Shown: piece after piece, positions 54,765-64,000 of the stretch
Numbering within the stretch: the first letter of the stretch is position 1
Layout: each line of letters opens with the position of its first letter
Assembly (NCBI RefSeq): GCF_005405225.1
Contig: NZ_BJDQ01000001.1
Location: forward strand, 124,001 to 188,000
Length of the DNA stretch: 64,000 nucleotides
Origin: Enterococcus dongliensis
GTDB lineage: Bacteria; Bacillota; Bacilli; Lactobacillales; Enterococcaceae
Direction of reading: 5' to 3'
Position numbers and translations under genes: made by a program
Notes under the pieces: generated by a model
The model's input: only the letters and a program-made list of their open reading frames with translations
Databases searched by the model: none
What the model was told of the DNA's origin: nothing

Positions 54765-55586
54765 ATGGAAAACTTTCAGTTAGGAAAACTTCATTTAAAA
54801 ACAATCGCTATTCGGGTACGTGATCGCGATGGCATGATCCACTTTTACCGAGATATCATTGGCCTTCATTTATTGCGAGAAGAAAATGAATTAGCGATTT
54901 TAGGATACAAAGATCCAGCCAGTGAATTGCTTTGGTTGGAGGAAAGTCCACGGGCAGATGAACATCGTGGCGAGATTAAGAAAATGCAGCGAGTGTCATT
55001 AGTTGTACCGAACATTGAAGAACTAGCCAATGTTTATTATCGTGCAGAAAAGGCAGACTATCCAGTCAAATCAGCTTTGCAAGCGGATGAGGAAAAGGGA
55101 CTACTTTTTGAAGATCCTGAAGGCAACGAACTTGAGATTTTCTATGCACCTAGTAATGAACGATCGATTGCAGAACCGATTGAATTGGATTCTACTGAAT
55201 TGTTGAAAGAATCGACCAAACGTGAAAAGATCCATGCTGCTTATTTTGACAAGATTCATTTAAATGTCAGTGATGTGGAAAAACAGCAAGCATTTCTAGC
55301 CGATATTTTAGGATTGACTGTCCATGATGAAAGCAAAGAAGAGCTGTTGTTGAATCGCGGCGAATTTAATGTAGGCTTAACGACAGCGACAGGCGGCACA
55401 ATTGATTTGCCAACAGATAAAGTGTTAGGCTTGGATTTTCTACAATTCAAAGTGTCTAAAGAAAAGTTATTAGAATTACACAAGCATTTGAATGAAGAGA
55501 AATTAGACTATTTCTGCGATAAAAAAGAAACTTTGATTACACTCTACGATGCGGCTGGGATTGAATGGTGGTTCGTATTGAAATAA
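54765..55586 (+). CDS. VOC/glyoxalase family protein (CatE-like)
   Basis: Two tandem vicinal-oxygen-chelate modules (273 aa): module 1 about 8-125 (IAIRVRDRDGMIHFYRDIIGL; FEDPEGNELEIFYA) and module 2 about 158-273 (FDKIHLNVSDVEKQQAFLADILGL). Annotated relatives are called catechol 2,3-dioxygenase or glyoxalase. Module 2 keeps His in KIHLNV, but the second ligand position reads LDFLQF rather than a His-containing LDHxxF, and module 1 lacks the first His, so dioxygenase activity is doubtful. GGAGGGAAG precedes the ATG; terminator follows. Confidence 0.82.
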   Translation: MENFQLGKLHLKTIAIRVRDRDGMIHFYRDIIGLHLLREENELAILGYKDPASELLWLEESPRADEHRGEIKKMQRVSLVVPNIEELANVYYRAEKADYPVKSALQADEEKGLLFEDPEGNELEIFYAPSNERSIAEPIELDSTELLKESTKREKIHAAYFDKIHLNVSDVEKQQAFLADILGLTVHDESKEELLLNRGEFNVGLTTATGGTIDLPTDKVLGLDFLQFKVSKEKLLELHKHLNEEKLDYFCDKKETLITLYDAAGIEWWFVLK

Positions 55587-55622
55587 AAAAAAGACGTGAC
55601 TAGTTGATGTCACGTCTTTTTA
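55585..55622 (+). terminator. Terminator after the VOC-family gene
   Basis: Stem AAAGACGTGAC / GTCACGTCTTT with an 8-base loop and a T-run. Confidence 0.9.
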
Positions 55623-55668
55623 TGCAATCAATCGAACATGATTCCAATGCCTAAAGGGTAGACAAACA

Positions 55669-55697
55669 TTGTTATACAGCTTAAAAAACTGTATTTT
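55669..55697 (+). promoter_or_regulatory. Promoter of the serine hydrolase gene
   Basis: TTGTTA at 55669-55674, a 17-bp spacer, TATTTT at 55692-55697. Confidence 0.5.
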
Positions 55698-55755
55698 ATT
55701 AATAATAAGTAATTTGTTGATTTATAAGGATACTTTCCAAAAAAGGAGGAGTTTT

Positions 55756-56787
55756 ATGTATCCTGAAACACTTCGCTTGATTGAAGAAAAAAGACAAGCC
55801 GGTGTTTTTCCTGGTGCTGTTTTTAGTTTTATCGAAGACGATCGTGAAGAGAACCACGTTTTAGGCAATAGCCAAGTGGAACCGGAAGAAATTTTGATGC
55901 ACGAGGATTTTCTTTTTGATGTGGCTTCGTTAACCAAAGTTGTTTGTACGACGACAATGCTGCTGAAATTAAAAGAAGCTGGTCAGCTTTTTTGGGATCA
56001 GTCCTTGCATGAAATATTGCCAGAATTTCAAGATGAATCGATCACATTGCGTCATTTATTAACACATACGTCAGATATCAAGACGTATATCCCACAACGT
56101 GACCAATTAAATGCAGAAGAATTGCGTGCAGCGTATTTGACCTTACAACCTGGTGATCAGCTGGGAAAAATTGTGCAATATACCGACGCAGGAACAATTT
56201 TACTAGGTTTTTTGCTTGAGAAATATTATCAAAAAGATACAGTAGCTGTTTTTAAAGAAGAAGTATTGCAGCCGTTAGGAATGACAGACAGTCTTTTTTT
56301 GCCGCAAGCTCCTTATGATAAAATCGTGCCCACTCAAAAATTGGCTGATGGTACCATTTTGAAAGGGAAGACTCATGATCCCAAAGCGCGGGTTTTAGCT
56401 GCACATGCCGGTAATGCAGGATTATTTACGACTGTGAAAGATTTAAGTAAATTTGCAAAAATGTATTTGAATCTCGGACATATAAAGGATATGATTTATT
56501 TAAAAGAGGAAACAATCCGAGAATTATTGGACGATCAGACCCCATCAGGAAAAGGGAAGCGCTCGATTGGTTGGGATTTGAAATTTAGTCCGCTTGATCA
56601 ATCAGTGCTGCTTTTCCATACCGGTTATACCGGGACTTTTCTTGTGTTGGATATCATAAAGCAGTCTGCGTTTATTTTTCTATCCAATCGTGTACATCCT
56701 AGTGACCACCGCGCTAGTTATGTAATCCAGCGTGATGAGATCTTAGCCAGCTATTTACAAGAACGGGCAACGAGGTATCAAAAGTAA
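55756..56787 (+). CDS. Beta-lactamase-related serine hydrolase
   Basis: Class C beta-lactamase/penicillin-binding-protein-fold hydrolase (343 aa). Nucleophile motif SLTK with Ser58 and Lys61, second motif YTD (in place of Y-x-N) near residue 140, and HTG (KTG equivalent) near the C-terminus. No signal peptide or membrane anchor is visible, so it is probably an intracellular esterase or peptidase rather than a resistance enzyme. The ATG at 55756 has AAAGGAGGAG upstream; the longer frame from 55669 overlaps the promoter. Confidence 0.87.
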   Translation: MYPETLRLIEEKRQAGVFPGAVFSFIEDDREENHVLGNSQVEPEEILMHEDFLFDVASLTKVVCTTTMLLKLKEAGQLFWDQSLHEILPEFQDESITLRHLLTHTSDIKTYIPQRDQLNAEELRAAYLTLQPGDQLGKIVQYTDAGTILLGFLLEKYYQKDTVAVFKEEVLQPLGMTDSLFLPQAPYDKIVPTQKLADGTILKGKTHDPKARVLAAHAGNAGLFTTVKDLSKFAKMYLNLGHIKDMIYLKEETIRELLDDQTPSGKGKRSIGWDLKFSPLDQSVLLFHTGYTGTFLVLDIIKQSAFIFLSNRVHPSDHRASYVIQRDEILASYLQERATRYQK

Positions 56788-56920
56788 TTAGATTTTTAAT
56801 CGATCACTTGAGTTGATTAAAAAAGTTGTGCAAATGAGCAGCAAACTATCAATAGGATAGGTTTGTCAATGTACCTTATTTTCTACTAGAAAAAATAATA
56901 CAGTAAAAGGAGCAAAAATC

Positions 56921-57868
56921 ATGGAACCATTATTTTTACAACCAGTTTTTCAAGAAAAAATTTGGGGCGGCAATCAGCTGCATACCATTTTTGGTTTTGA
57001 TATCCCTAATGAAAAAATTGGAGAGGACTGGGCGATCAGCGGGCATCCACACGGTGTCAGCATCGTAGAAAACGGACCTTACAAAGGCTGGAAAGTCAGT
57101 GACCTTTGGACTGAACATCGAGAATTATTTGGTCATGCAAAAGGGGATGTGTTCCCGTTATTGACTAAAATCTTAGATGCTGAAGATGATCTGTCTGTTC
57201 AAGTCCATCCAGATGATAGCTATGGATTGGAACACGAAGGCGAATTAGGAAAAACAGAATGTTGGTACATTATCAATGCTAAACCAGGTTCAGAAATCGT
57301 TTATGGACACAATGCTAAAACACGTGAAGAACTAGCCGAAATGATCAAAGAAGAACGCTGGGATGATCTGCTTCGTCGTGTTCCAGTAAAAAAAGGTGAT
57401 TTTTTCTATGTGCCAAGCGGAACGATTCATGCAATCGGAAAAGGCATCATGATTTTAGAAACGCAGCAAAGCTCAGATACGACTTATCGAGTGTATGATT
57501 ATGATCGAAAAGATGATCAAGGCAACACCCGTGAATTACACATCCAACAATCCATTGATGTGACGACAGTACCTGCAATCAGCCCAGAATTAGAAGTATC
57601 AGAAAGTAAAAAAGGAAAATCATCTGTCGTTACTTATTTGAAAACAGATTTTTTCAATGTCTACGAATGGGATGTCGTTGGTGAACTTTCTTTGAAAAAA
57701 ACAGGAGATTATACGCTTGTAACTGTAATTGAAGGATACGGAAATCTGATTGTCAACGATCAAAGTTACGAAATGAAGCCAGGAACAAGCTGTATTTTGC
57801 CAGCGCAGATTACTGAATGGAAAGTGGAAGGCGAAATGAAAATCATCGCTTCGACACCAGGAGAATAA
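56921..57868 (+). CDS. manA: Mannose-6-phosphate isomerase, class I
   Basis: Zn2+-dependent interconversion of mannose-6-phosphate and fructose-6-phosphate (315 aa, the short Firmicute form). EKIWGG near the N-terminus, metal ligands in LSVQVHPDDSYG and KTECWYII, and the FFYVPSGTIHAIGKG segment are characteristic. It would process the product of the mannose PTS at the start of the window. AAAGGAG precedes the ATG. Single gene with terminator. Confidence 0.96.
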   Translation: MEPLFLQPVFQEKIWGGNQLHTIFGFDIPNEKIGEDWAISGHPHGVSIVENGPYKGWKVSDLWTEHRELFGHAKGDVFPLLTKILDAEDDLSVQVHPDDSYGLEHEGELGKTECWYIINAKPGSEIVYGHNAKTREELAEMIKEERWDDLLRRVPVKKGDFFYVPSGTIHAIGKGIMILETQQSSDTTYRVYDYDRKDDQGNTRELHIQQSIDVTTVPAISPELEVSESKKGKSSVVTYLKTDFFNVYEWDVVGELSLKKTGDYTLVTVIEGYGNLIVNDQSYEMKPGTSCILPAQITEWKVEGEMKIIASTPGE

Positions 57869-57926
57869 TCGGGTCATCGATTAGAAAGATGCGAAAAACT
57901 AAGCCGACTTTTTTATAAATAGTTAA

Positions 57927-57956
57927 GGGGCTGTGACAGCAATCTGTCACAGCCCC
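57927..57956. terminator. Bidirectional terminator between manA and gatD
   Basis: A perfect 13-bp stem GGGGCTGTGACAG / CTGTCACAGCCCC with loop CAAT. Downstream T-rich tail on plus; A/T-rich on minus. Confidence 0.85.
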
Positions 57957-57964
57957 GATTTTAT

Positions 57965-58651
57965 TTATGGAAGTTGCGGTAATTCTACCGATTCGCCATA
58001 TTTATTTTTTAAAGCAGTATGAAGCAAACGCACAGCTAATGACTTGTTACGAGCTAAGATTGGTCCGTGAAAATATGAACCGTAGACATTTTTGTAGATG
58101 ACGCCTTCGCCTTGATCTTCACCGTTATTTCCATTGCCTTTAACGATTGTGCCAAGGGGACGTTCACCTTTTCCTAAAAAGGTACGGCCATTGTGATTTT
58201 CAAAACCATAATAAGTTTCGCCAAATTCTTCATTGTGAATCTCAATATCACCAATGAAGCGATGGTTATCTTGACTCAAAGTATAGTGATCCAACGCACC
58301 GATTCCTTCAATTTTTTCGCCATTTGCTCCAATGTAATAGTGGCCTAACAATTGGTAGCCGCCGCAGATTGACAATAATACACCGTTATTTTCAATGTAT
58401 CGAGTCAAGTCTTCTTTTTTTGTTTGGATGTCTTTGGAGACGATCACTTGCTCGTAATCTTGTCCGCCGCCAATAAAAACAAAATCATATTTATCTGGAT
58501 CGAATTCTTGATAGATACTGACAATCTCTGAGTGGATTTGGATGCCCATTTGTTTGGCATAATAATTTAAAGTCAAGAGATTCCCATTATCCCCGTAAGT
58601 ATTCAATAAATTCCCGTATAAATGTGCTAAGTTCAATTCATAGTTAGCCAC
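57965..58651 (-). CDS. gatD: Lipid II amidotransferase glutaminase subunit GatD
   Basis: Class I glutamine amidotransferase subunit (228 aa) that supplies ammonia to MurT for amidation of D-Glu in lipid II. Catalytic Cys96 in [12 protein letters not shown] and His195 in [24 protein letters not shown] is the family N-terminus. It starts with GTG 58651 after GGAGG, overlapping the 3' end of murT by 8 bases; the ATG at 58666 belongs to the ribosome site region. The MurT/GatD complex is essential in several Gram-positives and needed for wall cross-linking. Confidence 0.95.
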   Translation of the reverse strand: MANYELNLAHLYGNLLNTYGDNGNLLTLNYYAKQMGIQIHSEIVSIYQEFDPDKYDFVFIGGGQDYEQVIVSKDIQTKKEDLTRYIENNGVLLSICGGYQLLGHYYIGANGEKIEGIGALDHYTLSQDNHRFIGDIEIHNEEFGETYYGFENHNGRTFLGKGERPLGTIVKGNGNNGEDQGEGVIYKNVYGSYFHGPILARNKSLAVRLLHTALKNKYGESVELPQLP

Positions 58652-59996
58652 GATCCATACCTCCATTGATGTAGCCTTGTTGGGCTAATTCTTTGCGTAA
58701 TTGTAAAACGGCAGTGTAAGTTGCTAAGATATACACGTGATCAGTCGGCAGTTGTTGAATCTTTTCAATCACGTCTGTTAAACTTTCTGTCTCAGTCAAC
58801 TTCTCATCAAGAATACCGGCAACACGTAATCTCAATGCCATATCCGTATGGCGATCGCCGCCTGCAATCACTGCAGGAATATCCATTTCAGCAAAGGCTT
58901 CGTGATTGCCATCCCAGATCCAACTGATGTCGATACCGTCTGCATAATTCGCATTCAATAATGAGACCAGTGAGAAAGGATAAGGTGCTAAACCGATCAT
59001 GTCGATTACTTGGTTCAAACCAACAGGATTTTTTACTAAGACCAATGTGCATTTTTTTCCAGCGATGTCGAATTCTTCTTGTCGGCCAAAAACTTTTTCA
59101 TCATAGCCTAAGCCGCGTTTGATTTTCTCTTTTGAAACACCGTAGTATTCTGCCACAGCTGTCGCTGCTAATGCATTGTAGACGTTGTACATCCCGCCAA
59201 CTTCGATTTTATATGCTTGTCCATCGATTACAAACTCTGAAGATTGATTGTCCATGGCTGTTATTTCAGTCAGTTGATAATCCAATTCTGGACGATGGAA
59301 ACCACAGTTGGGACAATAGTATTTTCCAAGGTTGGCGTAAGTGATCATTTTATACCGTAAAATATGCTGACATTTTGGACAAAGCAGGCCATCAGTATTG
59401 TAATGGGCCTCTTGATCTTCATCAGGCAAATGATCAAAACCATAATATTTTCGCGGATTGACCGTTTTTAAGGAATTAAAAATAGGAGAATCCCCATTAC
59501 ATAAAATCGGAGCCTCCGGGGACTTTGCCGCGCCGTCAACGATTAATTTATAAGTCGTATAAATCTCACCATATCGATCCATTTGGTCACGGAAAATATT
59601 AGTAAATAAGAACAATTCCGGTTTGATGTACTCAGTCACTTTGCTTAGACTAGCTTCATCAATCTCTAGAACTGCAATTTTTTTGCCGCCTTTTTTTCCT
59701 TTTGCTTTCAAAAAAGTTGAGACGATTCCTTGTGCCATATTAGCACCAGTGGGGTTTGTTAGTACATCATCAAATTCTTGTTTTAAAATATTAACAGTTA
59801 AAGCAGTCGTCAATGTTTTCCCGTTAGTTCCGGTCACGACGACGACTTTGTAATCTTTTACTAAAGTATCTAAAATTTTAGGGTCCATTTTTAAAGCAAG
59901 CTGACCGGGATAACTCGATCCGCCTTTAAAAAAAGTTTTCAATACCCATTGAGCGCTTCTACCAGCAGTGATCGCTAGTTGACTACGTAAGCTCAT
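58644..59996 (-). CDS. murT: Lipid II isoglutaminyl synthase catalytic subunit MurT
   Basis: Mur-ligase-like enzyme (450 aa) that amidates the alpha-carboxyl of D-Glu in lipid II with GatD. ATP loop [31 protein letters not shown] central motif; a Zn ribbon with CPKC and CPNC inserted in the middle domain (about 205-232), which distinguishes MurT from other Mur ligases; the C-terminal DUF1727 part binds GatD. GGAGG lies 7 bases before ATG 59996; ATG 59999 is an alternative. First gene of the murT-gatD operon. Confidence 0.95.
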   Translation of the reverse strand: MSLRSQLAITAGRSAQWVLKTFFKGGSSYPGQLALKMDPKILDTLVKDYKVVVVTGTNGKTLTTALTVNILKQEFDDVLTNPTGANMAQGIVSTFLKAKGKKGGKKIAVLEIDEASLSKVTEYIKPELFLFTNIFRDQMDRYGEIYTTYKLIVDGAAKSPEAPILCNGDSPIFNSLKTVNPRKYYGFDHLPDEDQEAHYNTDGLLCPKCQHILRYKMITYANLGKYYCPNCGFHRPELDYQLTEITAMDNQSSEFVIDGQAYKIEVGGMYNVYNALAATAVAEYYGVSKEKIKRGLGYDEKVFGRQEEFDIAGKKCTLVLVKNPVGLNQVIDMIGLAPYPFSLVSLLNANYADGIDISWIWDGNHEAFAEMDIPAVIAGGDRHTDMALRLRVAGILDEKLTETESLTDVIEKIQQLPTDHVYILATYTAVLQLRKELAQQGYINGGMDRG

Positions 59997-60116
59997 CATA
60001 CATCCTCCATGTCTGTAACAAATTTAATTTATCTTATCATATTTAAAAACAAAGTTTAAACAGCTTTCCTTTTTCTTAAGGTTCTAATCAGTTGGAATAG
60101 TGAAAAGTTCTTTCAC

Positions 60117-60143
60117 AAAAAAAGCCGGAGCAAGAATTTGCTC
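60117..60143 (-). terminator. Terminator of the ktrB gene
   Basis: On the minus strand a GGAGCAA / TTGCTCC stem extended by GGC / GCC pairs, followed by a T-run. Confidence 0.72.
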
Positions 60144-61541
60144 CTAGCCAATAATAATCTTTTCTTCTGGAAATTCATAGCCTAAATCTTGGGTTTCTTT
60201 CGGTACAAAAAGCAGCAACGTATACAGCATTCCGATGCGGCCGATGAACATCAAAATAGCAATCATAATTTTTCCAGTATTAGAAAGATCAGCAGTGATG
60301 CCTAGTGAAAGTCCCGTTGTCCCAAAAGCAGAAGTAACCTCAACAATGATTGAAATCAAGGATTGATCTTCAGTCGCCGTTAAAAAGAGGATACTGAACA
60401 AACACATCCCCGCAGAGAGCATAAAGACGACCACTGATTTACGAACATCTTCTTGAGCAATCTTCCGACCAAATACGTTGATGTCATTTTCATTTTTCAA
60501 AAAAGAGTACAAATACAAACCGATAATAGCAATCGTTGTAGTTCGCACCCCGCCACCGACAGAACTAGGAGAACAGCCGATAAACATTAACAAGGCAAAA
60601 ATAATCAACGTCGTATTTTGAAAACTGGACAAATCATGGATCTGCAGACCAGCATTCCGTGTCGTCATAGAGTAAAATGAAGAATTCAGCCACTGATCAA
60701 ACACATTCATGTCAGCAAAACTATGATCTTTTTCTAATAACCAGATTGCAACAGCGCCGCCGATAAAAAGTACAAAGAATGCTAATAAAGCGATCTTTGA
60801 AAAAAGGCTGAAACGAAAAGGCAGTTTTGAATCAGATTTCTTATGAAAGATCCAGCCATGAAAATCCATCAAAACTGGAAAACCAATTCCACCGATAAAA
60901 ATCAAAAGCATAATCGTAACGATGAAAAACACATCATGAGAAAAAGGGATGATCGATTCTCCAGTCACATCAAAACCAGAATTGGTCAGCGCAGAGATTG
61001 ATTGATAAAAACCAAAAAAGATTGCTTCGGAGATTTTTTGATAATAACCGGCAAGATAAAAATAAAGGGAAAAAATCGTGCCAAAGAGAACTTCGATTGC
61101 TAGCAGCATCGTAAAAGTGACCCGGATTAAGTTGACGATGCCGCTAAGTCGGGGCTGGTTCATATCGGTCATGATTAATTGCCGCTGTTTCAAAGTGATC
61201 CGTCGTTTGGACACAATAAAAAAGAAGGTAGTGATCATCATGATTCCTAAACCGCCGATGTGAAATAAAACTTCTAACACTAAAACACCGGCGTCATTAA
61301 AGACTGAATTGATATCAAACGTTGTTAAGCCAGTAACTGAAATCGTTGAGATCGCCATAAAGACCATATCTAAAAATGAAGCGTGTGAATCAGGTTCGCG
61401 AAAAGCAGGCAGATGAAACAAAATCAATGCCAACACGGTCATTGCCAAGTAATAAAAGACGATGATCTGAATCGAAGAAAAATGATTGTTTATTTTTTGC
61501 CAATTTTTTTTGAAAAAACTAACTCGTCGATCAAAATTCAT
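60144..61541 (-). CDS. ktrB: KtrB/TrkH-type potassium uptake channel subunit
   Basis: Membrane K+ (and Na+-coupled) transporter subunit of 465 aa built of four M1-P-M2 repeats. The four selectivity loops are visible: STISVTGLTTF, ALTNSGFDVTG, TTRNAGLQI and SAFGTTGLSLG, each with the filter Gly. Size and sequence fit KtrB/KtrD rather than TrkH. It needs a cytosolic regulatory ring KtrA/KtrC, which is not encoded next to it. ATG 61541 has AAAGGAG upstream; the frame extends to 61595 without support. Confidence 0.9.
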   Translation of the reverse strand: MNFDRRVSFFKKNWQKINNHFSSIQIIVFYYLAMTVLALILFHLPAFREPDSHASFLDMVFMAISTISVTGLTTFDINSVFNDAGVLVLEVLFHIGGLGIMMITTFFFIVSKRRITLKQRQLIMTDMNQPRLSGIVNLIRVTFTMLLAIEVLFGTIFSLYFYLAGYYQKISEAIFFGFYQSISALTNSGFDVTGESIIPFSHDVFFIVTIMLLIFIGGIGFPVLMDFHGWIFHKKSDSKLPFRFSLFSKIALLAFFVLFIGGAVAIWLLEKDHSFADMNVFDQWLNSSFYSMTTRNAGLQIHDLSSFQNTTLIIFALLMFIGCSPSSVGGGVRTTTIAIIGLYLYSFLKNENDINVFGRKIAQEDVRKSVVVFMLSAGMCLFSILFLTATEDQSLISIIVEVTSAFGTTGLSLGITADLSNTGKIMIAILMFIGRIGMLYTLLLFVPKETQDLGYEFPEEKIIIG

Positions 61542-61602
61542 GAAAAACTCCTTTGATGATCTATTCAAAAATTTGAACAGTAAAATTTTTAACAATAAAT
61601 TC

Positions 61603-61612
61603 AGTATAGCAT
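61603..61612 (-). promoter_or_regulatory. Extended -10 promoter of ktrB
   Basis: On the minus strand TGC precedes TATACT (61608-61603); the -35 region is T-rich and unclear. Confidence 0.55.
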
Positions 61613-61850
61613 GGTTCTATAAAAAAAACTTCCGCCAAATCGGTAAGAAAAGAGCCGTTGTCGGCACTTGATTGGCTCCTGATCTTAGCTATCATAGCGT
61701 GATCTGTCATCAAAGTTTTTCGCAATTGCTCTACAGGACTGACGCCAATTATAAAAAATGGGCACAAGTTATTTGTTTAACAGTCAACCACGACTTTCTT
61801 GAAAATAGTAAATGATTCTACTAAGACGGTACGTTCTTGAAAATTATTAC
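61613..61850. other. Gene-free region between ktrB and tdk with nested inverted repeats
   Basis: About 240 bp without a supported gene. It contains GAGCC / GGCTC arms (about 61650-61680) enclosing GCCG-ACAA-CGGC on the minus strand, and GATC...GCTATCATAGC...GATC at 61681-61704. A 68-codon minus frame crosses it (61561-61767), but lacks a ribosome site. Confidence 0.5.
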
Positions 61851-61879
61851 TGTAAATAATCTAGCTTTTCCGCTATAAT
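61851..61879 (+). promoter_or_regulatory. tdk promoter
   Basis: Consensus TATAAT at 61874-61879 with a weak TGTAAA at 61851-61856 (17-bp spacing). Confidence 0.6.
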
Positions 61880-61911
61880 ACGATAGGAACAAAAGGGAAA
61901 GGTGACAAGAA

Positions 61912-62493
61912 ATGGCCCAGCTTTTTTTTAAATATGGTGCAATGAATAGTGGTAAGACGATTGAAATCTTAAAAGTTGCCCATAATTATGAGGAACAAAA
62001 TAAACCGGTGGTCTTGATGACCAGTGGATTGGATACGCGTGAAGGCGTAGGAACGATCTCTAGCCGGATCGGGTTGAGCCGCTCGGCGGTGCCGATTTTT
62101 CCTGAGACCGATATTTTTGAATTTATTAACAGTCTTGATTACAAACCTTATTGTGTGCTCATCGATGAATCACAGTTTTTAACGAAAGAACATGTTATCC
62201 AATTGGCTCAGGTTGTAGATGAACTGGATATTCCAGTGATGGCTTTCGGCTTAAAAAATGATTTCCGCAATGAAATGTTTGAAGGCTCAAAATATTTGTT
62301 GCTTTATGCTGATAAATTAGAAGAACTAAAAACAATTTGTTGGTTCTGCCATAAAAAAGCGACAATGAACTTGCATTACATCGATGGACGTCCAGTCTAT
62401 GAAGGTGATCAAGTTCAAATCGGCGGTAATGAAGCTTATTATCCGGTTTGCCGCAAACATTATTTACATCCGGGAATTGATCATAGAGCGTAG
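61912..62493 (+). CDS. tdk: Thymidine kinase
   Basis: Phosphorylates thymidine with ATP in pyrimidine salvage (193 aa, type II TK). P-loop [24 protein letters not shown] with the catalytic Glu, [17 protein letters not shown] lasso region, and Zn ligands CWFCHKKA plus CRKHY. GGGAAAGGTG precedes the ATG. tdk ahead of prfA-prmC is a conserved order in low-GC Gram-positives. Confidence 0.96.
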   Translation: MAQLFFKYGAMNSGKTIEILKVAHNYEEQNKPVVLMTSGLDTREGVGTISSRIGLSRSAVPIFPETDIFEFINSLDYKPYCVLIDESQFLTKEHVIQLAQVVDELDIPVMAFGLKNDFRNEMFEGSKYLLLYADKLEELKTICWFCHKKATMNLHYIDGRPVYEGDQVQIGGNEAYYPVCRKHYLHPGIDHRA

Positions 62494-62635
62494 ATACGTT
62501 AAAAAGTGATTGAATCGTTTCGCTGAATAGTAAGCTGATTTTTGTAGGTTTTAAAAATTTCGTAGAACGATCCACGTGATGAGTCGCAAACGGATTGAAA
62601 GTAATTATAGTAAAAAATTAGGAGGAATTTTATCC

Positions 62636-63709
62636 ATGTATGATCAACTGCAAGCAATCGAAGATCGTTATGAAGAGCTTGGCGAATTATTGAGTGATCC
62701 AGAAGTTATCAGTGACACTCAGCGTTTCATGCAGCTGTCAAAAGAAGAAGCCAACACTAGAGAAACTGTTGCCACATATCGTCGCTATAAAAAAGTAGTA
62801 GAAGGTATCCGGGATGCAGAAGAATTGTTAGGTGAAAATCTAGATGCTGAAATGGCAGAGATGGCCAAAGAAGAACTATCTGATTTGAAAAAGGAAAAAG
62901 AAGTTCTAGAAGATGAAATTAAAATTTTACTTTTACCCAAAGATCCCAATGATGATAAGAACATCATCATGGAAATCCGAGGTGCAGCTGGTGGGGATGA
63001 AGCCGCATTATTTGCTGGGGATTTGTTCAATATGTATCAAAAATATGCGGAAAGCCAAGGCTGGAAGACAGAAGTCATGGAAGCTAATGTAACAGGAATT
63101 GGTGGATACAAAGAAGTCATCATGATGATCACTGGCGATAATGTTTATTCAAAATTGAAATACGAAAGCGGCGCTCATCGTGTTCAACGAGTACCGTCGA
63201 CAGAATCACAAGGGCGTATCCATACATCTACTGCAACAGTCGTAGTGATGCCAGAAGCAGAAGAAGTAGAGATTGATATGGCGGACAAAGATATTCGAAC
63301 GGATATTTATCACGCATCAGGTGCCGGTGGACAGCACGTCAATAAAACAGCATCGGCTGTTCGTTTGACACATATCCCAACAGGAATCGTTGTAGCGATG
63401 CAAGATGAACGTTCACAGATAAAAAACCGTGAAAAGGCGATGAAGATTTTACGTGCGCGCGTCTATGACAAAATCCAACAAGAAGCGCAAAGTGAATACG
63501 ATGCTAGCCGTAAATCTGCAGTTGGTACAGGTGATCGTTCTGAACGTATCCGTACGTACAACTTCCCACAAAATCGTGTGACCGATCATCGTATTGGTCT
63601 AACTATCCAAAAATTAGATCAGATCTTAGCAGGCAAGCTAGATGAGATTATCGATGCCTTGATTATGTATGATCAAACCAAGAAACTGGAAGATATGCAA
63701 AATGGCTAA
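62636..63709 (+). CDS. prfA: Peptide chain release factor 1
   Basis: Recognises UAA and UAG and releases the finished peptide (357 aa). The catalytic GGQ is at residues 231-233 in [16 protein letters not shown], and the codon-reading PxT region falls near [12 protein letters not shown] chose ATG 62636 with GGAGG 9 bases upstream; the frame to 62576 is unsupported. The gene for the methylase of its GGQ glutamine (prmC) overlaps its last 8 bases. Confidence 0.97.
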   Translation: MYDQLQAIEDRYEELGELLSDPEVISDTQRFMQLSKEEANTRETVATYRRYKKVVEGIRDAEELLGENLDAEMAEMAKEELSDLKKEKEVLEDEIKILLLPKDPNDDKNIIMEIRGAAGGDEAALFAGDLFNMYQKYAESQGWKTEVMEANVTGIGGYKEVIMMITGDNVYSKLKYESGAHRVQRVPSTESQGRIHTSTATVVVMPEAEEVEIDMADKDIRTDIYHASGAGGQHVNKTASAVRLTHIPTGIVVAMQDERSQIKNREKAMKILRARVYDKIQQEAQSEYDASRKSAVGTGDRSERIRTYNFPQNRVTDHRIGLTIQKLDQILAGKLDEIIDALIMYDQTKKLEDMQNG

Positions 63710-64000
63710 AACTTATGTAGAAGTCCTGTCAGGGGCTTCTTCTTTTTTAGAAGTTGCTGGTAAAGAAGGCTATGCGATTGAGTATCTTTTTTTAGCTCGA
63801 AAAAAATGGGATAAAACTCAATGGTTGATCCATATGCGCGAAGAGATTTCACCAGAAGATGAGGAGCAAATTAAACAAGATGTAGCTCATCTGATGAAAA
63901 ATATTCCTCCTCAGTATTTATTGGGATATGAATATTTTTTCGATCATCGCTTTAAAGTTACGACGGATACATTGATTCCACGACCAGAAACAGAAGAATT
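63702..64000 (+). CDS. prmC: Release factor glutamine methyltransferase, 3'-truncated by window edge
   Basis: N-terminal 99 residues of PrmC (HemK), which methylates the Gln of the GGQ motif in release factors. The ATG overlaps the end of prfA by 8 bases. The visible part begins [20 protein letters not shown], contains [18 protein letters not shown] and reaches LIPRPETEE, the conserved segment just before the SAM-binding domain. The NPPY active site would lie beyond the window. Confidence 0.95.
   Translation, partial: MAKTYVEVLSGASSFLEVAGKEGYAIEYLFLARKKWDKTQWLIHMREEISPEDEEQIKQDVAHLMKNIPPQYLLGYEYFFDHRFKVTTDTLIPRPETEE

Noticed and set aside
61561-61767. A 68-codon minus-strand frame upstream of ktrB
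   Set aside because: No ribosome site, non-ATG start and it crosses the ktrB promoter.

Overview
The window is a gene-dense stretch of low-GC Gram-positive chromosome, best explained as Enterococcus or a very close relative (order Lactobacillales). The evidence is the combination of a mannose PTS operon followed by a DUF956 gene, a mannitol operon in the order mtlA-mtlR-mtlF-mtlD, class Ib nrdH-nrdE-nrdF, the WalRKHIJ operon, MurT/GatD, strong AGGAGG ribosome sites and extended -10 promoters. A complete leuABCD set is not present in every enterococcus, so the species is left open. I found no insertion sequence, prophage, CRISPR array or integrase; this is core chromosome with a few accessory genes.

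Layout. 1-3.8 kb: end of a mannose-family PTS operon (EIIB cut by the left edge, EIIAB, EIIC, EIID) and a DUF956 gene with its own promoter. 3.8-9.4 kb: mannitol uptake and oxidation with its PTS-controlled activator, a CcpA site and an MtlR-like operator. 9.4-11.9 kb: nagB with two NagR-like operators, an RsuA-family pseudouridine synthase and an MgtC-family membrane protein. 12-15.6 kb (minus strand): ribonucleotide reductase behind a promoter with two NrdR-type boxes 31 bp apart. 15.7-18.6 kb: ferrous iron uptake (double-domain FeoA, FeoB, a 44-residue Cys-rich partner) behind a Fur-like box. 18.7-21.3 kb: an autoregulated MarR-type repressor and an ABC exporter. 21.3-26.1 kb (minus strand): leuABCD behind a leader peptide with three consecutive Leu codons and an attenuator. 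26.2-30.1 kb: a mostly non-coding stretch, a polytopic membrane protein and a GtrB-type glycosyltransferase facing each other (a possible wall-polymer glycosylation pair), and tRNA-Lys.

30.2-37.4 kb: DUF1836 and DegV genes, then walRKHIJ. 37.4-41.0 kb: an NAD(P)-binding protein, a CPBP protease and groESL with a perfect CIRCE. 41.2-44.1 kb: a small DUF1827-like gene and the NAD salvage pair pncB-nadE. 44.2-46.8 kb: an LtaS-family enzyme and a TtcA-family protein. 46.8-49.8 kb: a yybP-ykoY (Mn2+) riboswitch in front of a P2-type cation ATPase. 49.9-57.9 kb: smaller metabolic genes (lactonase, lone sorbitol EIIA, AI-2E-family permease, azoreductase, degenerate rhodanese, VOC protein, serine hydrolase, manA). 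58-60 kb: murT-gatD for lipid II amidation. 60.1-61.6 kb: a KtrB-type potassium channel subunit. 61.9-64 kb: tdk, prfA and the start of prmC, cut by the right edge.

Most transcription units can be delimited by eye because convergent genes share bidirectional terminators. The more informative observations are regulatory: the leu attenuator, the tandem NrdR boxes, the MarR operators built into a perfect consensus promoter, the paired NagR-like sites and the Mn2+ riboswitch. I do not see a convincing new multi-gene system; the glycosyltransferase/membrane-protein pair near 27-29.6 kb is the best candidate for uncharacterised function.
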